Assembly: GCA_019636675.1 (NCBI GenBank)
Contig: JAHBXC010000001.1
Coordinates: forward strand, 1,423,007-1,487,006
Direction: 5' to 3'
Origin: Phycisphaeraceae bacterium
GTDB taxonomy: Bacteria > Planctomycetota > Phycisphaerae > Phycisphaerales > UBA1924
Length of the DNA: 64,000 nt
The notes beneath the pieces are model-generated. The model did no database searches, was not told the origin of the DNA, and worked only from the letters and a program-made list of their open reading frames with translations. Of the stretch, positions 47,875 through 56,636 are shown one piece after another. Every line of letters begins with the position of its first letter. Positions within the stretch are counted from its first letter, which is position 1. Both the position numbers and the translations under genes were made by a program.

Positions 47875-48627
47875 TTACGGCTTAGGCGAGGACTCGCCAT
47901 CGCTATCGAGACCCGTCTTCTCGGGTCTCGGAGCCGGAAGCGAGAGCCCACCTAAATACGATGCATAGGACATTTTGTTGACTTCGGCAAGCAGGCCCGT
48001 ACCCGCGTTGAGCAGTCGGGTCATGGGATCAATAATCATTGCCAGACCACCACCCAACTCGGCGCACATAGCCGCAGTCGTACACACGCCATACCACACA
48101 TCCTGAATGCGTGGACTGCGCTTATCCATTTCTTTCTGAAGATCATTCAGTCGCCGAAGGATGCGATCCTTGTGTTCATCAGGAAGATCAGAGAGATTAA
48201 CGGCCTGTCGCAGATCATTAATCTTCTGTTGCAAAATATTTTTATATCGAGCATTGTCCATCGTGGGGAGGTTTTCCCACACCGATGAGTACGAGGCAAC
48301 TCTCTCGTTCAACGTGTCGTGAATAGTCCGGATGCGTATCTTTTCTTTAGACGATGAAATTGCCGGCGACACAACCTGATATATCGCCGAGAAGTCCCTG
48401 GATTTGTCACCAGTCGGTTGCCATTTTGGCACAGAAAGTCCCAGATACTCCGCCGATGCCTTGAGCAATGCATACAACTCAATCGCAGCATTGTAGGATT
48501 TTTCGGAGACGCCGCCCTTTGCGCCGCGCTGAACCGCTTCGCGAACAACCTCGAAATGCGATTGCGAGAGGTATATGAACCGTTCGTGAGGGTCTATTGG
48601 CAGATTTTCATCGAAGCCCGATGTCAT
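47875..48627 (-). CDS. Hypothetical protein, A+T-richer orphan
   Basis: I do not recognise this 250-residue protein. It is largely helical and soluble, with charged heptad-like stretches (LQQKINDLRQAVNLSDL and KDRILRRLNDLQKEMDK) and a hydrophobic patch near 190-215 (CTTAAMCAELGGGLAMIIDP). The tail PAPRPEKTGLDSDGESSPKP is disordered. Codon use is much less G+C-biased than in the flanking genes, as in the 38.3-39.8 kb pair, suggesting recent gain. The promoter -10 lies only ten bases before ATG 48627, so its mRNA may be leaderless. Confidence 0.6.
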   Translation of the reverse strand: MTSGFDENLPIDPHERFIYLSQSHFEVVREAVQRGAKGGVSEKSYNAAIELYALLKASAEYLGLSVPKWQPTGDKSRDFSAIYQVVSPAISSSKEKIRIRTIHDTLNERVASYSSVWENLPTMDNARYKNILQQKINDLRQAVNLSDLPDEHKDRILRRLNDLQKEMDKRSPRIQDVWYGVCTTAAMCAELGGGLAMIIDPMTRLLNAGTGLLAEVNKMSYASYLGGLSLPAPRPEKTGLDSDGESSPKP

Positions 48628-48636
48628 AATGACAAG

Positions 48637-48645
48637 ACTATATCA
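48637..48645 (-). promoter_or_regulatory. Extended -10 promoter giving a near-leaderless mRNA
   Basis: On the minus strand TG-A-TATAGT occupies 48645-48637. Transcription would begin around 48630, and the ATG is at 48627; no Shine-Dalgarno sequence fits in between. No good -35 is seen, as expected for an extended -10 type. Activity is inferred. Confidence 0.5.
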
Positions 48646-48771
48646 CATAGCGACAGATGCGGAACGGAAAAACTCGCAACGACACCACCCCTCGTGCGGT
48701 CGACTGCAGACGAAGCAACGGGCTATCGGTTCCTCATCGGATCTCAGACCAATTGCCATCCCATTGCTCCC

Positions 48772-49746
48772 TCAGTAATTCGCACACGCCAAGATCCCCT
48801 CCTGGATCCGCGGCGCCTCGGGCAGGTAGTCCAGTTCCAGCTTGTAGTAGGGCATGACCGTGTCGAAGCCCGTCACGCGCTGGATGGGGGCCTTGAGGTG
48901 CAGGAAGGCGCGCTCCTGGATCATCGTGGCGAGTTCCGCCCCGAAGCCGCAGGTCTTGGGCGCCTCGTGCACGATCACGCAGCGACCGGTCTTCTCGACG
49001 GATTCGAGGATGATGTCCTCGTCGTAGGGATAGATCGTGCGCAGGTCGATGAGTTCGACCGACAGGTCTTCGGGCAGGTTGTCCATCGCCGCCAGGCACT
49101 GGTAGACCGGCGCGCCCCAGGTGACGACGGTGAGGTCCGTGCCCTCGCTGACGATCTTGCCCTTGCCGATGGGGATGGTGTACTCGTCCTCGGGCACCTC
49201 TTCGCGGAACGAGCGGTAGACGCGCTTGGGCTCGAAGAAGATGACCGGGTCGGGGTCGCGGATCGCGGCGATCAGCAGGCCCTTCGCGTCGTAGGGCGAC
49301 GAGGGCATGACGACCTTGATGCCCGGGTGGTGGGCGTAGATCGCCTCGGGCGAGTCGCTGTGGAGTTCGGGGGCGTGGATGCCGCCCTGGACCGGCACGC
49401 GGATGGTGAGGGGCACCGTGATCGCGCCGCGCGAGCGGGTGCGATAGCGGGCGGCGTGGTTGACGATCTGGTCGTACGCCGGCCCGAGGAACCCGTCGAA
49501 CTGGATCTCGGGGACGGGGCGCATGCCGGCGATCGCGAGGCCGATCGCGCTGCCGATGATGCCCGACTCGGCGAGGGGGCTGTCGACGACGCGCTCCTCT
49601 CCGAAGCGGGCCTGCAGCCCCTCGGTGACGCGGAACACGCCGCCGTTCTTGCCGACATCTTCGCCCAGGATGACGACGCGTTCGTCCTTCTCCATCTCCT
49701 GCGCGAGAGCCAGATTGATCGCTTGAACGAGGGTGAGGTTGGCCAT
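48772..49746 (-). CDS. pdhB: Pyruvate (2-oxoacid) dehydrogenase E1 component, beta subunit
   Basis: The 324-residue subunit forms the E1 heterotetramer that decarboxylates pyruvate, or possibly branched-chain 2-oxoacids, with thiamine diphosphate. It has LTLVQAINLALAQEMEKDER, ILGEDVGKNGGVFRVTEGL (cofactor-contacting glutamate), DSPLAESGIIGSAIGLAIAG, and C-terminal VIVHEAPKTCGFGAEL. It lies downstream of the alpha subunit on the same strand, but a heptamer tract fills the 146-base gap. E2 and E3 are not in the window. The nearby acyl-CoA catabolic genes keep branched-chain oxoacids possible as substrate. Confidence 0.88.
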   Translation of the reverse strand: MANLTLVQAINLALAQEMEKDERVVILGEDVGKNGGVFRVTEGLQARFGEERVVDSPLAESGIIGSAIGLAIAGMRPVPEIQFDGFLGPAYDQIVNHAARYRTRSRGAITVPLTIRVPVQGGIHAPELHSDSPEAIYAHHPGIKVVMPSSPYDAKGLLIAAIRDPDPVIFFEPKRVYRSFREEVPEDEYTIPIGKGKIVSEGTDLTVVTWGAPVYQCLAAMDNLPEDLSVELIDLRTIYPYDEDIILESVEKTGRCVIVHEAPKTCGFGAELATMIQERAFLHLKAPIQRVTGFDTVMPYYKLELDYLPEAPRIQEGILACANY

Positions 49747-49811
49747 GAGTCAGTCTCTGTGAACGACCGCGTCGGGGTTGGGCGATCGGTGTGGTGGCGT
49801 GAGTCTGTGAA

Positions 49812-49885
49812 GGGAGTAGGGAGTGGGGAGCAGGCAGCGGCGAGAGAAGGAAGATCCGGCTGCTGCCGGCTCCCTGCTCCCTGCT
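49812..49885 (+). repeat. Heptamer tracts inside the pdhA-pdhB operon gap
   Basis: GGGAGTA, GGGAGTG, GGGAGCA and GGCAGCG (49812-49839) face the inverted-sense CCCTGCT, CCCTGCT and GCCTCAT (49872-49885). The two halves could fold on each other between the co-directional pdhA and pdhB genes. Confidence 0.82.
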
Positions 49886-49892
49886 GCCTCAT

Positions 49893-51017
49893 TCACGAAT
49901 ACTGCTTTACCCGCGACAGCGTTTCCTGCTCGGGGAACTGCCCGAGCCCGTGGGTCTTCATCGTCTCTCGCTGGCGGACGATCTCGGCGGGCAGGTCGGC
50001 GAAGGTGTAGTCGAAGATGTCGTCGATCGCCGGCTTCTCGATGCCCTCGGCGTTCTTGACGACCTGCGCCACGAGCTCCTTGGCCTTCTCGTCGAGGGCC
50101 TTCTGCTTGGCTTCGGTCCAGGCCTTCTTCTTCTCGAGGTACTTGCGCGTGCGGATCAGCGGGTCGCGGCTGATCCACTTCTCGACCTCTTCCGGGTCGC
50201 GGTAGCGGCGCGCGTCGTCGGCGGTGGTGTGGTCGCCCAGGCGATAGGTCACGGCCTCGATGAACGAGGGGCCCTCGCCGGCGCGGGCACGCGCGACCGC
50301 GTCCTTCATCACCTTGTTGACGGCGAACACGTCGTTGCCGTCGCAGCGGATGCCCGGCATGCCGTAGGCGAACGCGCGCTGCGCGAGCGTCTCGCACTTG
50401 AACTGCTTGCTGCTGGGCACGCTGATCGCCCACGAGTTGTTCTGGCAGACGAAGATCACCGGGACCTTGAGCACCGCCGCGAAGTTCATCGCCTCGTGGA
50501 AGTCGCCCTCAGAGGTCGCGCCGTCGCCGAAGTAGGTCGCGACGACCATGTCCTCGCCGCGGAGCTTGCCCGCCCACGCGATGCCGGCGGCGTGGAGCAT
50601 GTGCGTGCCGATGGGGATCGAGATCGGGGTGATGTTCACGCCCTCGGGGATCTGGTTGCCGCGCTCGTCGCCCATCCAGTGGAGGAGGATCTTCTCCATG
50701 GGCAGCCCGTGCATGAACAGGGCCGCGTTCTCGCGGTAGCAGGGGACGATCCAGTCGCCCTTCTTGAGGCACTGGGCGGTGCCGACCGCCGCCGCCTCCT
50801 GTCCCTTGTTCTGCGGGTAGGTGCCCATGCGCCCGGAGCGCTGCAGCTTGAAGGCGATCTCGTCGAGGTGGCGACAGATCGACATGTGCTCGTAGAGCTC
50901 GACGACCTGCGCGTCGGTGAGCAGGCCCTTGCCGAGCTTCTCGTCGAACTTGCCGGTCTCGTCGAGGATCTGCACGTACTCGATCTTGCCTTCGAAATCG
51001 GTCCTGATGGGCATCAT
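49893..51017 (-). CDS. pdhA: Pyruvate (2-oxoacid) dehydrogenase E1 component, alpha subunit
   Basis: The 374-residue subunit carries the thiamine-diphosphate motif GDGATSEGDFHEAMNFAAVL ending in the NNSWAIS segment. It also has GTYPQNKGQEAAAVG and RLGDHTTADDARRYRDPEEV, the phosphorylation-loop region of E1 alpha. GGAG stands three bases before the first and six bases before the second of two adjacent ATGs, so the second (51014) may be the true start. The stop lies eight bases from the inner heptamer tract. The upstream 175-base gap holds nothing I can assign. Confidence 0.9.
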   Translation of the reverse strand: MMPIRTDFEGKIEYVQILDETGKFDEKLGKGLLTDAQVVELYEHMSICRHLDEIAFKLQRSGRMGTYPQNKGQEAAAVGTAQCLKKGDWIVPCYRENAALFMHGLPMEKILLHWMGDERGNQIPEGVNITPISIPIGTHMLHAAGIAWAGKLRGEDMVVATYFGDGATSEGDFHEAMNFAAVLKVPVIFVCQNNSWAISVPSSKQFKCETLAQRAFAYGMPGIRCDGNDVFAVNKVMKDAVARARAGEGPSFIEAVTYRLGDHTTADDARRYRDPEEVEKWISRDPLIRTRKYLEKKKAWTEAKQKALDEKAKELVAQVVKNAEGIEKPAIDDIFDYTFADLPAEIVRQRETMKTHGLGQFPEQETLSRVKQYS

Positions 51018-51192
51018 GAACTCCGGTCGCGCGTCGGGCGCGGCTGGTGGATGGCTGGAAACGGGCGCACGCCGTGCGCGTGCACAAGGGTAGGCCGGGG
51101 CGGGCGCAAAGTGCCCCGGAGCCCGGCGGGGCGCGGGCCTGGAGGGGTTCGGGCCGGGCCCTCCCCGGGGGGCGGGAGGGTGGATCGCGCGG

Positions 51193-53217
51193 TCAGTGCA
51201 GCTTCTCGACCGCCGAGACGCCCGACCCGCTGCTGGTGCCGCCCGAGCCGTGGAAGGTCGGGTCGCCCTCGAAGCGGGTGCCGGGGAACTGCTTGATGCC
51301 CTGCTGGTTGAGCTCGCGCCCGGTGCCCTTGGCGACCGGGCTGCGCTCGGGGATCGAGAACTGCGAGTTGGGGAGGGTGTCGCTGAGCTTGAGGGCCGCC
51401 TCCGACGCCCTGGCCATCGAGGCGTCGGCGTTGGAGGTCAGCTCGCGCATCAGGCGCCGGAACTCAACCTCCGCCATGTCGCAGAAGTGCATGCAGGCGG
51501 CGCGGTCGCGCTCGAACTCCACGCCCTCGGCGCCGGCGCGCAGGTCGCGATCGAGTCGCGACAGCGAGCAGGTCATGGCGTGGATCATGATCGCGCAGTC
51601 CGCGATGCGCGCCTGCACGACCTGGCGGTTGAGCAGGTTCTCCTCGTGGACCTTGCTCATCTTCTTGAACGCGTGCGAGAGGTCTCGCGTGAGCTGACCC
51701 ACGCGATCGCCCTGCGACGCGAGCGACGCGTGCAGCTTGGTGACCTGAGGGGCGGCCCGCTTGATGCCCAGGAAGAGCTCGAGCCCGAGCGGGATCGCCT
51801 TGCCGACGATCACAGGGTTCGTGCCGTTGCGCAGGACGCGAGCGAGGTTCGCGCCCACGCCCTGCTCCTTGTTCCACGCCATCGCGTCGCGCACGCCGAC
51901 CATCTGCTCGGCGAGCTGCTTGCCGCCGTAGGCGAAGATGAACGACTGCATGACCTCGTTGGCGCCCTCGACGATGATGTTGATGCGCGAGTCGCGGAAG
52001 ATGCGCTCGATCTGGTTCTCGGTCATGTACGACTCGCCGCCCATGATCTGCATGGCGTCGTTGACGGTCCGCCAGCCGTACTCGGAGCAGAACACCTTGC
52101 AGATCGCGGTCTCGAGCATGATGTCGTCGTCGTGGCGATCGAGCATGCCCGTGGTCATGTACAGCATGGATTCCATCGCGTAGGTGTACGCGGCCATGCG
52201 CGCGACCTTCTGCTGCACCAGCTCGAAGTCCGCCAGCGGGCGCTGGAACTGGTAGCGGGTCTGCGACCACTTGATCGCCTGGTCCATCGCGGCCTTGGCG
52301 CCGCCCAGCATGCCCGCCGAGAGGGTGCAGCGACCGTAGTTCAGGCAGGTCAGCGCGACGTTCAGGCCGCGGCCTTCCTTGTGCATGAGATGGGCCTTGG
52401 GCACGCGGACGTTGGTGAACCGGATGCGCGCCTGCCACGTGCCGCGGATGCCGCACTTGCTGCGGTTCTTCTGGAAGATGTCGATGCCGGGCATGTCGGG
52501 CGTGCAGACCAGGGCGGTGACCTTGTCCTTGCCGTCGGGCATCTTCTGCTTGGCCATGACGGTGAACAGGCCCGAGATGGCGCCCGAGGTGGCCCACTTC
52601 TTCTCGCCGTTGAGGATGTAGCACTGCTCGGCTTCGTTCCACTCGCAGCGGGTCTCCTGCCCGCCGGCGTCGCAGCCGACGTTGGGCTCGGAGAGGCAGA
52701 ACGCGCTGACCCACTCGGTGGCAAGCTTGGGCAGCCAGTTCTTCTTCTGCTCGTCGGTGCCGAAGAGCATGACCGCCTTGCAGCCGATGGACTGGTGCGC
52801 CGAGACCAGCACCGCCGTGCTCCCGCACGACGCGCCGATGCGCTCGAGGACGCGGTTGTACGAGGTGATGCCCAGCCCGCCGCCGCCGTGCTCGCGGGGG
52901 ATGGTCATGCCCAGCACGCCCATCTCGAAGAGCCGGTCGATGACCCAGCGCGGGATCTCCTGCTCCTGATCGATCTGGACCGAGGGGTGCTCGTTGCGCA
53001 TGTACTCGTCGAGTCGCGCGAGGAGCTGATCGCAGCGCGCCGTCTCTTCAGCAGCGCTCTCGGGGTACGGGAACACCAGATCCTCGCGGAAGTTGCCCCA
53101 GAACAGGTTCTTGATGAACCCCATCTCCGAAGGGTCCGGCCCGAGCATCTGCTCGGCGTCGGCGATCATCTTGCGGTCCTTCTCGGAGATGCCCTTGAGG
53201 TTCTTCAGATCTGCCAT
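51193..53217 (-). CDS. Acyl-CoA dehydrogenase with long C-terminal extension (VLCAD/ACAD9-like)
   Basis: The 674-residue flavoenzyme oxidises acyl-CoA to 2-enoyl-CoA. The core (about 30-450) contains FEMGVLGMTIPREHGGGGLG, AFCLSEPNVGCDAGG, WATSGAISGLFTVMA and the catalytic-glutamate region RINIIVEGANEVMQSF. A further helical domain of about 170 residues follows, as in VLCAD and ACAD9, and a Gly/Ser-rich end. Typical short-chain enzymes such as isovaleryl-CoA dehydrogenase are about 390 residues, so a long-chain substrate is more likely. It belongs to a catabolic block with enoyl-CoA hydratases. Confidence 0.88.
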   Translation of the reverse strand: MADLKNLKGISEKDRKMIADAEQMLGPDPSEMGFIKNLFWGNFREDLVFPYPESAAEETARCDQLLARLDEYMRNEHPSVQIDQEQEIPRWVIDRLFEMGVLGMTIPREHGGGGLGITSYNRVLERIGASCGSTAVLVSAHQSIGCKAVMLFGTDEQKKNWLPKLATEWVSAFCLSEPNVGCDAGGQETRCEWNEAEQCYILNGEKKWATSGAISGLFTVMAKQKMPDGKDKVTALVCTPDMPGIDIFQKNRSKCGIRGTWQARIRFTNVRVPKAHLMHKEGRGLNVALTCLNYGRCTLSAGMLGGAKAAMDQAIKWSQTRYQFQRPLADFELVQQKVARMAAYTYAMESMLYMTTGMLDRHDDDIMLETAICKVFCSEYGWRTVNDAMQIMGGESYMTENQIERIFRDSRINIIVEGANEVMQSFIFAYGGKQLAEQMVGVRDAMAWNKEQGVGANLARVLRNGTNPVIVGKAIPLGLELFLGIKRAAPQVTKLHASLASQGDRVGQLTRDLSHAFKKMSKVHEENLLNRQVVQARIADCAIMIHAMTCSLSRLDRDLRAGAEGVEFERDRAACMHFCDMAEVEFRRLMRELTSNADASMARASEAALKLSDTLPNSQFSIPERSPVAKGTGRELNQQGIKQFPGTRFEGDPTFHGSGGTSSGSGVSAVEKLH

Positions 53218-53297
53218 GTCTGGGTCTTCCTTTCAATCACTGGTCGAAACTCGTGGACGGGCCTTCGCCGGCCCACGCGTGGTTGCTTTGCTCGCGT

Positions 53298-54212
53298 TCA
53301 GGCCTTCGACTTCGCGAAGAACGCCTCGATCGCCCGGCGCGCCTCGGGGGTGTGACGCAGCCGGATCAGGTTCCGGCGCTCGCACTCGAGCGCCTTCTTC
53401 CAGCCCCCGCTCAGCCCGGCGTCGACGCACTCGGCGACCGCCTGCGCGGCCGGGGTCGCCGGCAAGTCCGGCATCGCGCGCTTCAGCCCGGCCCTCGCGT
53501 CGACGCTGAACCGCTCCATCGAGATGTTGCGCGCCTCGTGGTTCTTGTGGCCCGCGACCGAGCCGGACAGCCCCGTCGCCGCGCGCTCGCACGAGAGGGG
53601 CAGCAGGTCGTCGGGGTTGTCGAGCAGCTGGCTGATGAGCCCCGCCTCGCGCGCCTCGATGACGCTCATGGTCTGGCCGGTCGCCGTCATCAGGATCGCC
53701 CGCGCCGGGTCCATGCGCGACGGCAGCATCGCCGTGCCGCCCCAGCCCGGGCAGATGCCCAGACCCGCTTCGGGCAGGCCGATGGGATAGGGCCTCGGGG
53801 GCTTCTCGGCGGTCCCTTTCGGCATCGCCGCGACCAGCGTGTCGCAGTGCATCGCCAACTCGAGCCCGCCGCCCAGCGTCGCGCCGTTGATCGCCGCCAC
53901 CGTGTGGCACTTGAACGCCGCGATCCGCCCGTAGACGCGCGTGCCGAGCTTCAGATACTCATCGAGCTCCTGGTCGTTCAGCCCGTCGATCTCAGCGAGG
54001 TCGGCCCCGGCGACGAACGCGCGCGGCGCGTCGCTCGCCAGCACGAAGCCCTTCTCGGGCTGCCCGATCGCGTCCAGCGTGCGGTCGAGCTTCTCCAGAA
54101 AGGCCCGGTTGAGCACGACCACCGGCTTGCCCTCCTGCTCGAGATGCAGCGTCACGACACCCGCGGCCGGGCCCGTCGATTCACGATGGAAGGACAGCAG
54201 ATCAGACGGCAT
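53298..54212 (-). CDS. Enoyl-CoA hydratase/isomerase family protein
   Basis: The 304-residue crotonase-fold protein has the oxyanion-hole segments FVAGADLAEIDGL and INGATLGGGLELAMHCD, and LGICPGWGGTAMLPSRM where the second catalytic residue would be. It resembles the hydratase half of FadB/FadJ. ATG 54212 has AGGA eight bases upstream. Together with the acyl-CoA dehydrogenase 81 bases downstream it forms a beta-oxidation pair. Exact chain preference cannot be told. Confidence 0.83.
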   Translation of the reverse strand: MPSDLLSFHRESTGPAAGVVTLHLEQEGKPVVVLNRAFLEKLDRTLDAIGQPEKGFVLASDAPRAFVAGADLAEIDGLNDQELDEYLKLGTRVYGRIAAFKCHTVAAINGATLGGGLELAMHCDTLVAAMPKGTAEKPPRPYPIGLPEAGLGICPGWGGTAMLPSRMDPARAILMTATGQTMSVIEAREAGLISQLLDNPDDLLPLSCERAATGLSGSVAGHKNHEARNISMERFSVDARAGLKRAMPDLPATPAAQAVAECVDAGLSGGWKKALECERRNLIRLRHTPEARRAIEAFFAKSKA

Positions 54213-54332
54213 GCGCGTTCCTAAGAGGGACTTTCCGCCGAGGCCCACGCCATCGACGACCCTGAGTATAGGAACCTTCGCTCGCCCCCCGGTCGGGATT
54301 CACGCCCGAAAGGAGCCGCGGCGTCCGGACGG

Positions 54333-55727
54333 TCACGCCGCCGAGGACATGAGCCGCGTGAACCGCATACCCACCAGATAGGCCCCCCCGGGGTCCTGAC
54401 GCACCCGGACGATCTCCCCCTCGCGCTCGAGCGGGTGCCCGCTCGGCTGGGGGATCCGCACCCGGATCAAGTCGCCCTTGGACGGGGCGAACTCGAACCG
54501 CAGGCCCAGCCCGCTCTGGCTGATGTCCACGATGTTCACCGGGTACCACTCGCCGACCTCGGGGCCGACCTGCTTGCCGCGGTACTCGAAGCACGCCTCC
54601 CCGCGCAGGCGGCAGACGCGCCGGGGGTGGCCGCGTTTCTCGTCGCCGGTGTGCTTTCGCGGCTCGTCGGCGCGGGGCGCCGCCGTCACCGTCGCGATCG
54701 ATCCGGCCCGCCCCCCCACCGCCCTGGCCGGGTCGTCGCGCAGGAGCTTGTGCACCAGCGCCTCCCACGCCTCGAAGATGTCGGGATCGAGCTTGGGGCC
54801 CGCCTCCTCGCGCATCATCGACAGCGCCTTCATCGGCGGAATCGGACCACGATACGGGCGAGCCGTGGTCAGCGCGTCGTAGATGTCCACCACGCCGCAG
54901 AGGCGCGCGTGGAACGAGATCTGGTCGCCCTTGAGCCCGTTCGGATACCCCGATCCATCGAGCTTCTCGTGGTGGTCGCGCGTCATCTCGAGCACGACCG
55001 CCGAGACGCCCTCGCGGTCGCGCAGCTCGTCGTACCCCTTCGCGGGATGAACCTTGAGCACGGCCCACTCCTCGTCGGTGAGCTTGCCCTCTTTGTTCAG
55101 GATCTCCTCCGGCACGCCCCGCTTGCCCAGGTCGTGCAGCAGCCCGCCCTCGAACACCAGCTTCAGGAAGTCCGCGTCTCCCGGGCGGAGCTCCTTCGCG
55201 AGCATCCCGCACCCCACGCCGACATTCACCATGTGCGTCGTCGTGTAGAAATCGTGCGCGGTCATATCCAGCACATACGAGAACTCGTGCTGCGCTTCCT
55301 CGGCCCACCTCGTGAAGCACACCGAGATCTCTTCCACCGCGTCCACCGCCTCGGGCCAGCCGGGGAACATCAGCACATCCTCGATGATCTTCGAGCAGGT
55401 GGCGCGCACGATCTTGCCGCGCTCCTTCACCGCCACGCCCTTGTCCGCGAAAAGGCGCTCGGTCGTGCTCATCAGCATCCGCCGGTACGCGCCGTGCTGC
55501 GCGAGGGGGATGTAGACATATTTCACGCCCGTCTCGGCCAGACGCACCGCGTCGTGCGGGGTGAAGGGCAGGCCCGACCCCCGGTAGAGCGCCGGCTCGC
55601 GCCCCTCGCCGTGGACGAGATACAGATCCACCTCGAGCGTCTCGTTGGAGAGCGACGCGAGCGGGGCCGGGAAGAAGGTGTACTTCATCTCCCCGGCGAT
55701 CGAGATGGCGGTTTCGATGGTGCCCAT
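54333..55727 (-). CDS. HD-GYP domain protein with C-terminal PilZ domain
   Basis: The 464-residue protein combines a cyclic-di-GMP phosphodiesterase-type HD-GYP domain (about 120-330) with a PilZ-type c-di-GMP sensor (about 375-460). The HD-GYP motifs GGLLHDLGKRGVPEEILNK and DHHEKLDGSGYPNGLKG are intact. The PilZ part has RRVCRLRGEACFEYRG and VDISQSGLGLRFEF, the latter the D-x-S-x-x-G motif. The start is taken as ATG 55727, as the upstream frame is poor. It sits alone between beta-oxidation genes and probably tunes c-di-GMP with product sensing. Confidence 0.85.
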   Translation of the reverse strand: MGTIETAISIAGEMKYTFFPAPLASLSNETLEVDLYLVHGEGREPALYRGSGLPFTPHDAVRLAETGVKYVYIPLAQHGAYRRMLMSTTERLFADKGVAVKERGKIVRATCSKIIEDVLMFPGWPEAVDAVEEISVCFTRWAEEAQHEFSYVLDMTAHDFYTTTHMVNVGVGCGMLAKELRPGDADFLKLVFEGGLLHDLGKRGVPEEILNKEGKLTDEEWAVLKVHPAKGYDELRDREGVSAVVLEMTRDHHEKLDGSGYPNGLKGDQISFHARLCGVVDIYDALTTARPYRGPIPPMKALSMMREEAGPKLDPDIFEAWEALVHKLLRDDPARAVGGRAGSIATVTAAPRADEPRKHTGDEKRGHPRRVCRLRGEACFEYRGKQVGPEVGEWYPVNIVDISQSGLGLRFEFAPSKGDLIRVRIPQPSGHPLEREGEIVRVRQDPGGAYLVGMRFTRLMSSAA

Positions 55728-55862
55728 GCGCGAGAACGACGCGGCGCCGAAAGCGGTACCCGACCGGGTGACTCCGGAACATCGTCGATTCGCACCGGTC
55801 GCTTCAGCGGGTTGCCAACCCTCGCACACGATCACCCAGACCCGGGGAAAGCCACCGCCCGC

Positions 55863-56636
55863 TCACCTCCGTGCGAACATGGCCTTGAGCCCGGCTCTTG
55901 CCTCGTCGCTCTCGACCACGCGGGCCGATAACTCAGCGCCGCGCAGGAGGACCTCGAGATCGTCCGACCCGTCGAGCGTGTTCATCCAGCGCTTCGTCGT
56001 CTGCAGCGCCATCGGGCCCGCCTTCGAAAGCCGACCGACGAGTTCGTCGACCGTCGCGTCCAGCTCGTCCTGCGAAGGGGCGAGGTGCGTGATCAGGCCC
56101 AGGTCGTGCGCACGCCGCCCGTCCATCAGCCCGCCCTCGAGCAGCACCCGGCGCGCCTGCCCGGCGCCGATCTTCTTCACCAGCCAGGGCGCCACCACCG
56201 CCGGGCACACGCCAAGGTCCACTTCCGGATATCCCAGCTTCGCGTCGGGCGGCGCGACGCCCAAGTCGCACACGCACGCGAGCCCGCACCCGCCCCCGAT
56301 CGCCGCCCCGTTGATCCGCGCCACCGTGACCATCGGCAGGTTCCGGATGGCGTGGGTCAGTTCGGCGATGAGCCGCAGCATCTCCCCCGGCGCGCCGGGG
56401 ACATCGAGCACCGCCTTGAGGTCCATCCCGGCGCAGAAACTCTTGCCGGCGCCCGTGATCACGCACACCGACACATCGGCGCGCGACGCCAGTTCGCGCA
56501 CGCGCTCAGAGAGCGCCGTGAGCAGGTCCCGCGACATCGCGTTGCGCTGCTCCGGACGGTTGAGCGTCAGCGTCGCGACGCGGCCTTCGATCGACAACAA
56601 CGCCAGTTCGTTCACGCTCACGGTCGCTTCTCCCAC
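55863..56636 (-). CDS. Enoyl-CoA hydratase-related protein
   Basis: The 257-residue crotonase-fold protein carries LTLNRPEQRNAMS, the oxyanion-hole segment GKSFCAGMDLKAVL and INGAAIGGGCGLACVCDLGV, followed by GYPEVDLGVCPAVVAPWL. The context with HMG-CoA lyase points to methylglutaconyl-CoA hydratase (leucine breakdown), but short-chain enoyl-CoA hydratase is equally possible. Its start overlaps the end of the upstream hydratase gene by 19 bases; a GTG six codons later would remove that overlap. The two are tandem paralogues. Confidence 0.84.
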   Translation of the reverse strand: MGEATVSVNELALLSIEGRVATLTLNRPEQRNAMSRDLLTALSERVRELASRADVSVCVITGAGKSFCAGMDLKAVLDVPGAPGEMLRLIAELTHAIRNLPMVTVARINGAAIGGGCGLACVCDLGVAPPDAKLGYPEVDLGVCPAVVAPWLVKKIGAGQARRVLLEGGLMDGRRAHDLGLITHLAPSQDELDATVDELVGRLSKAGPMALQTTKRWMNTLDGSDDLEVLLRGAELSARVVESDEARAGLKAMFARR

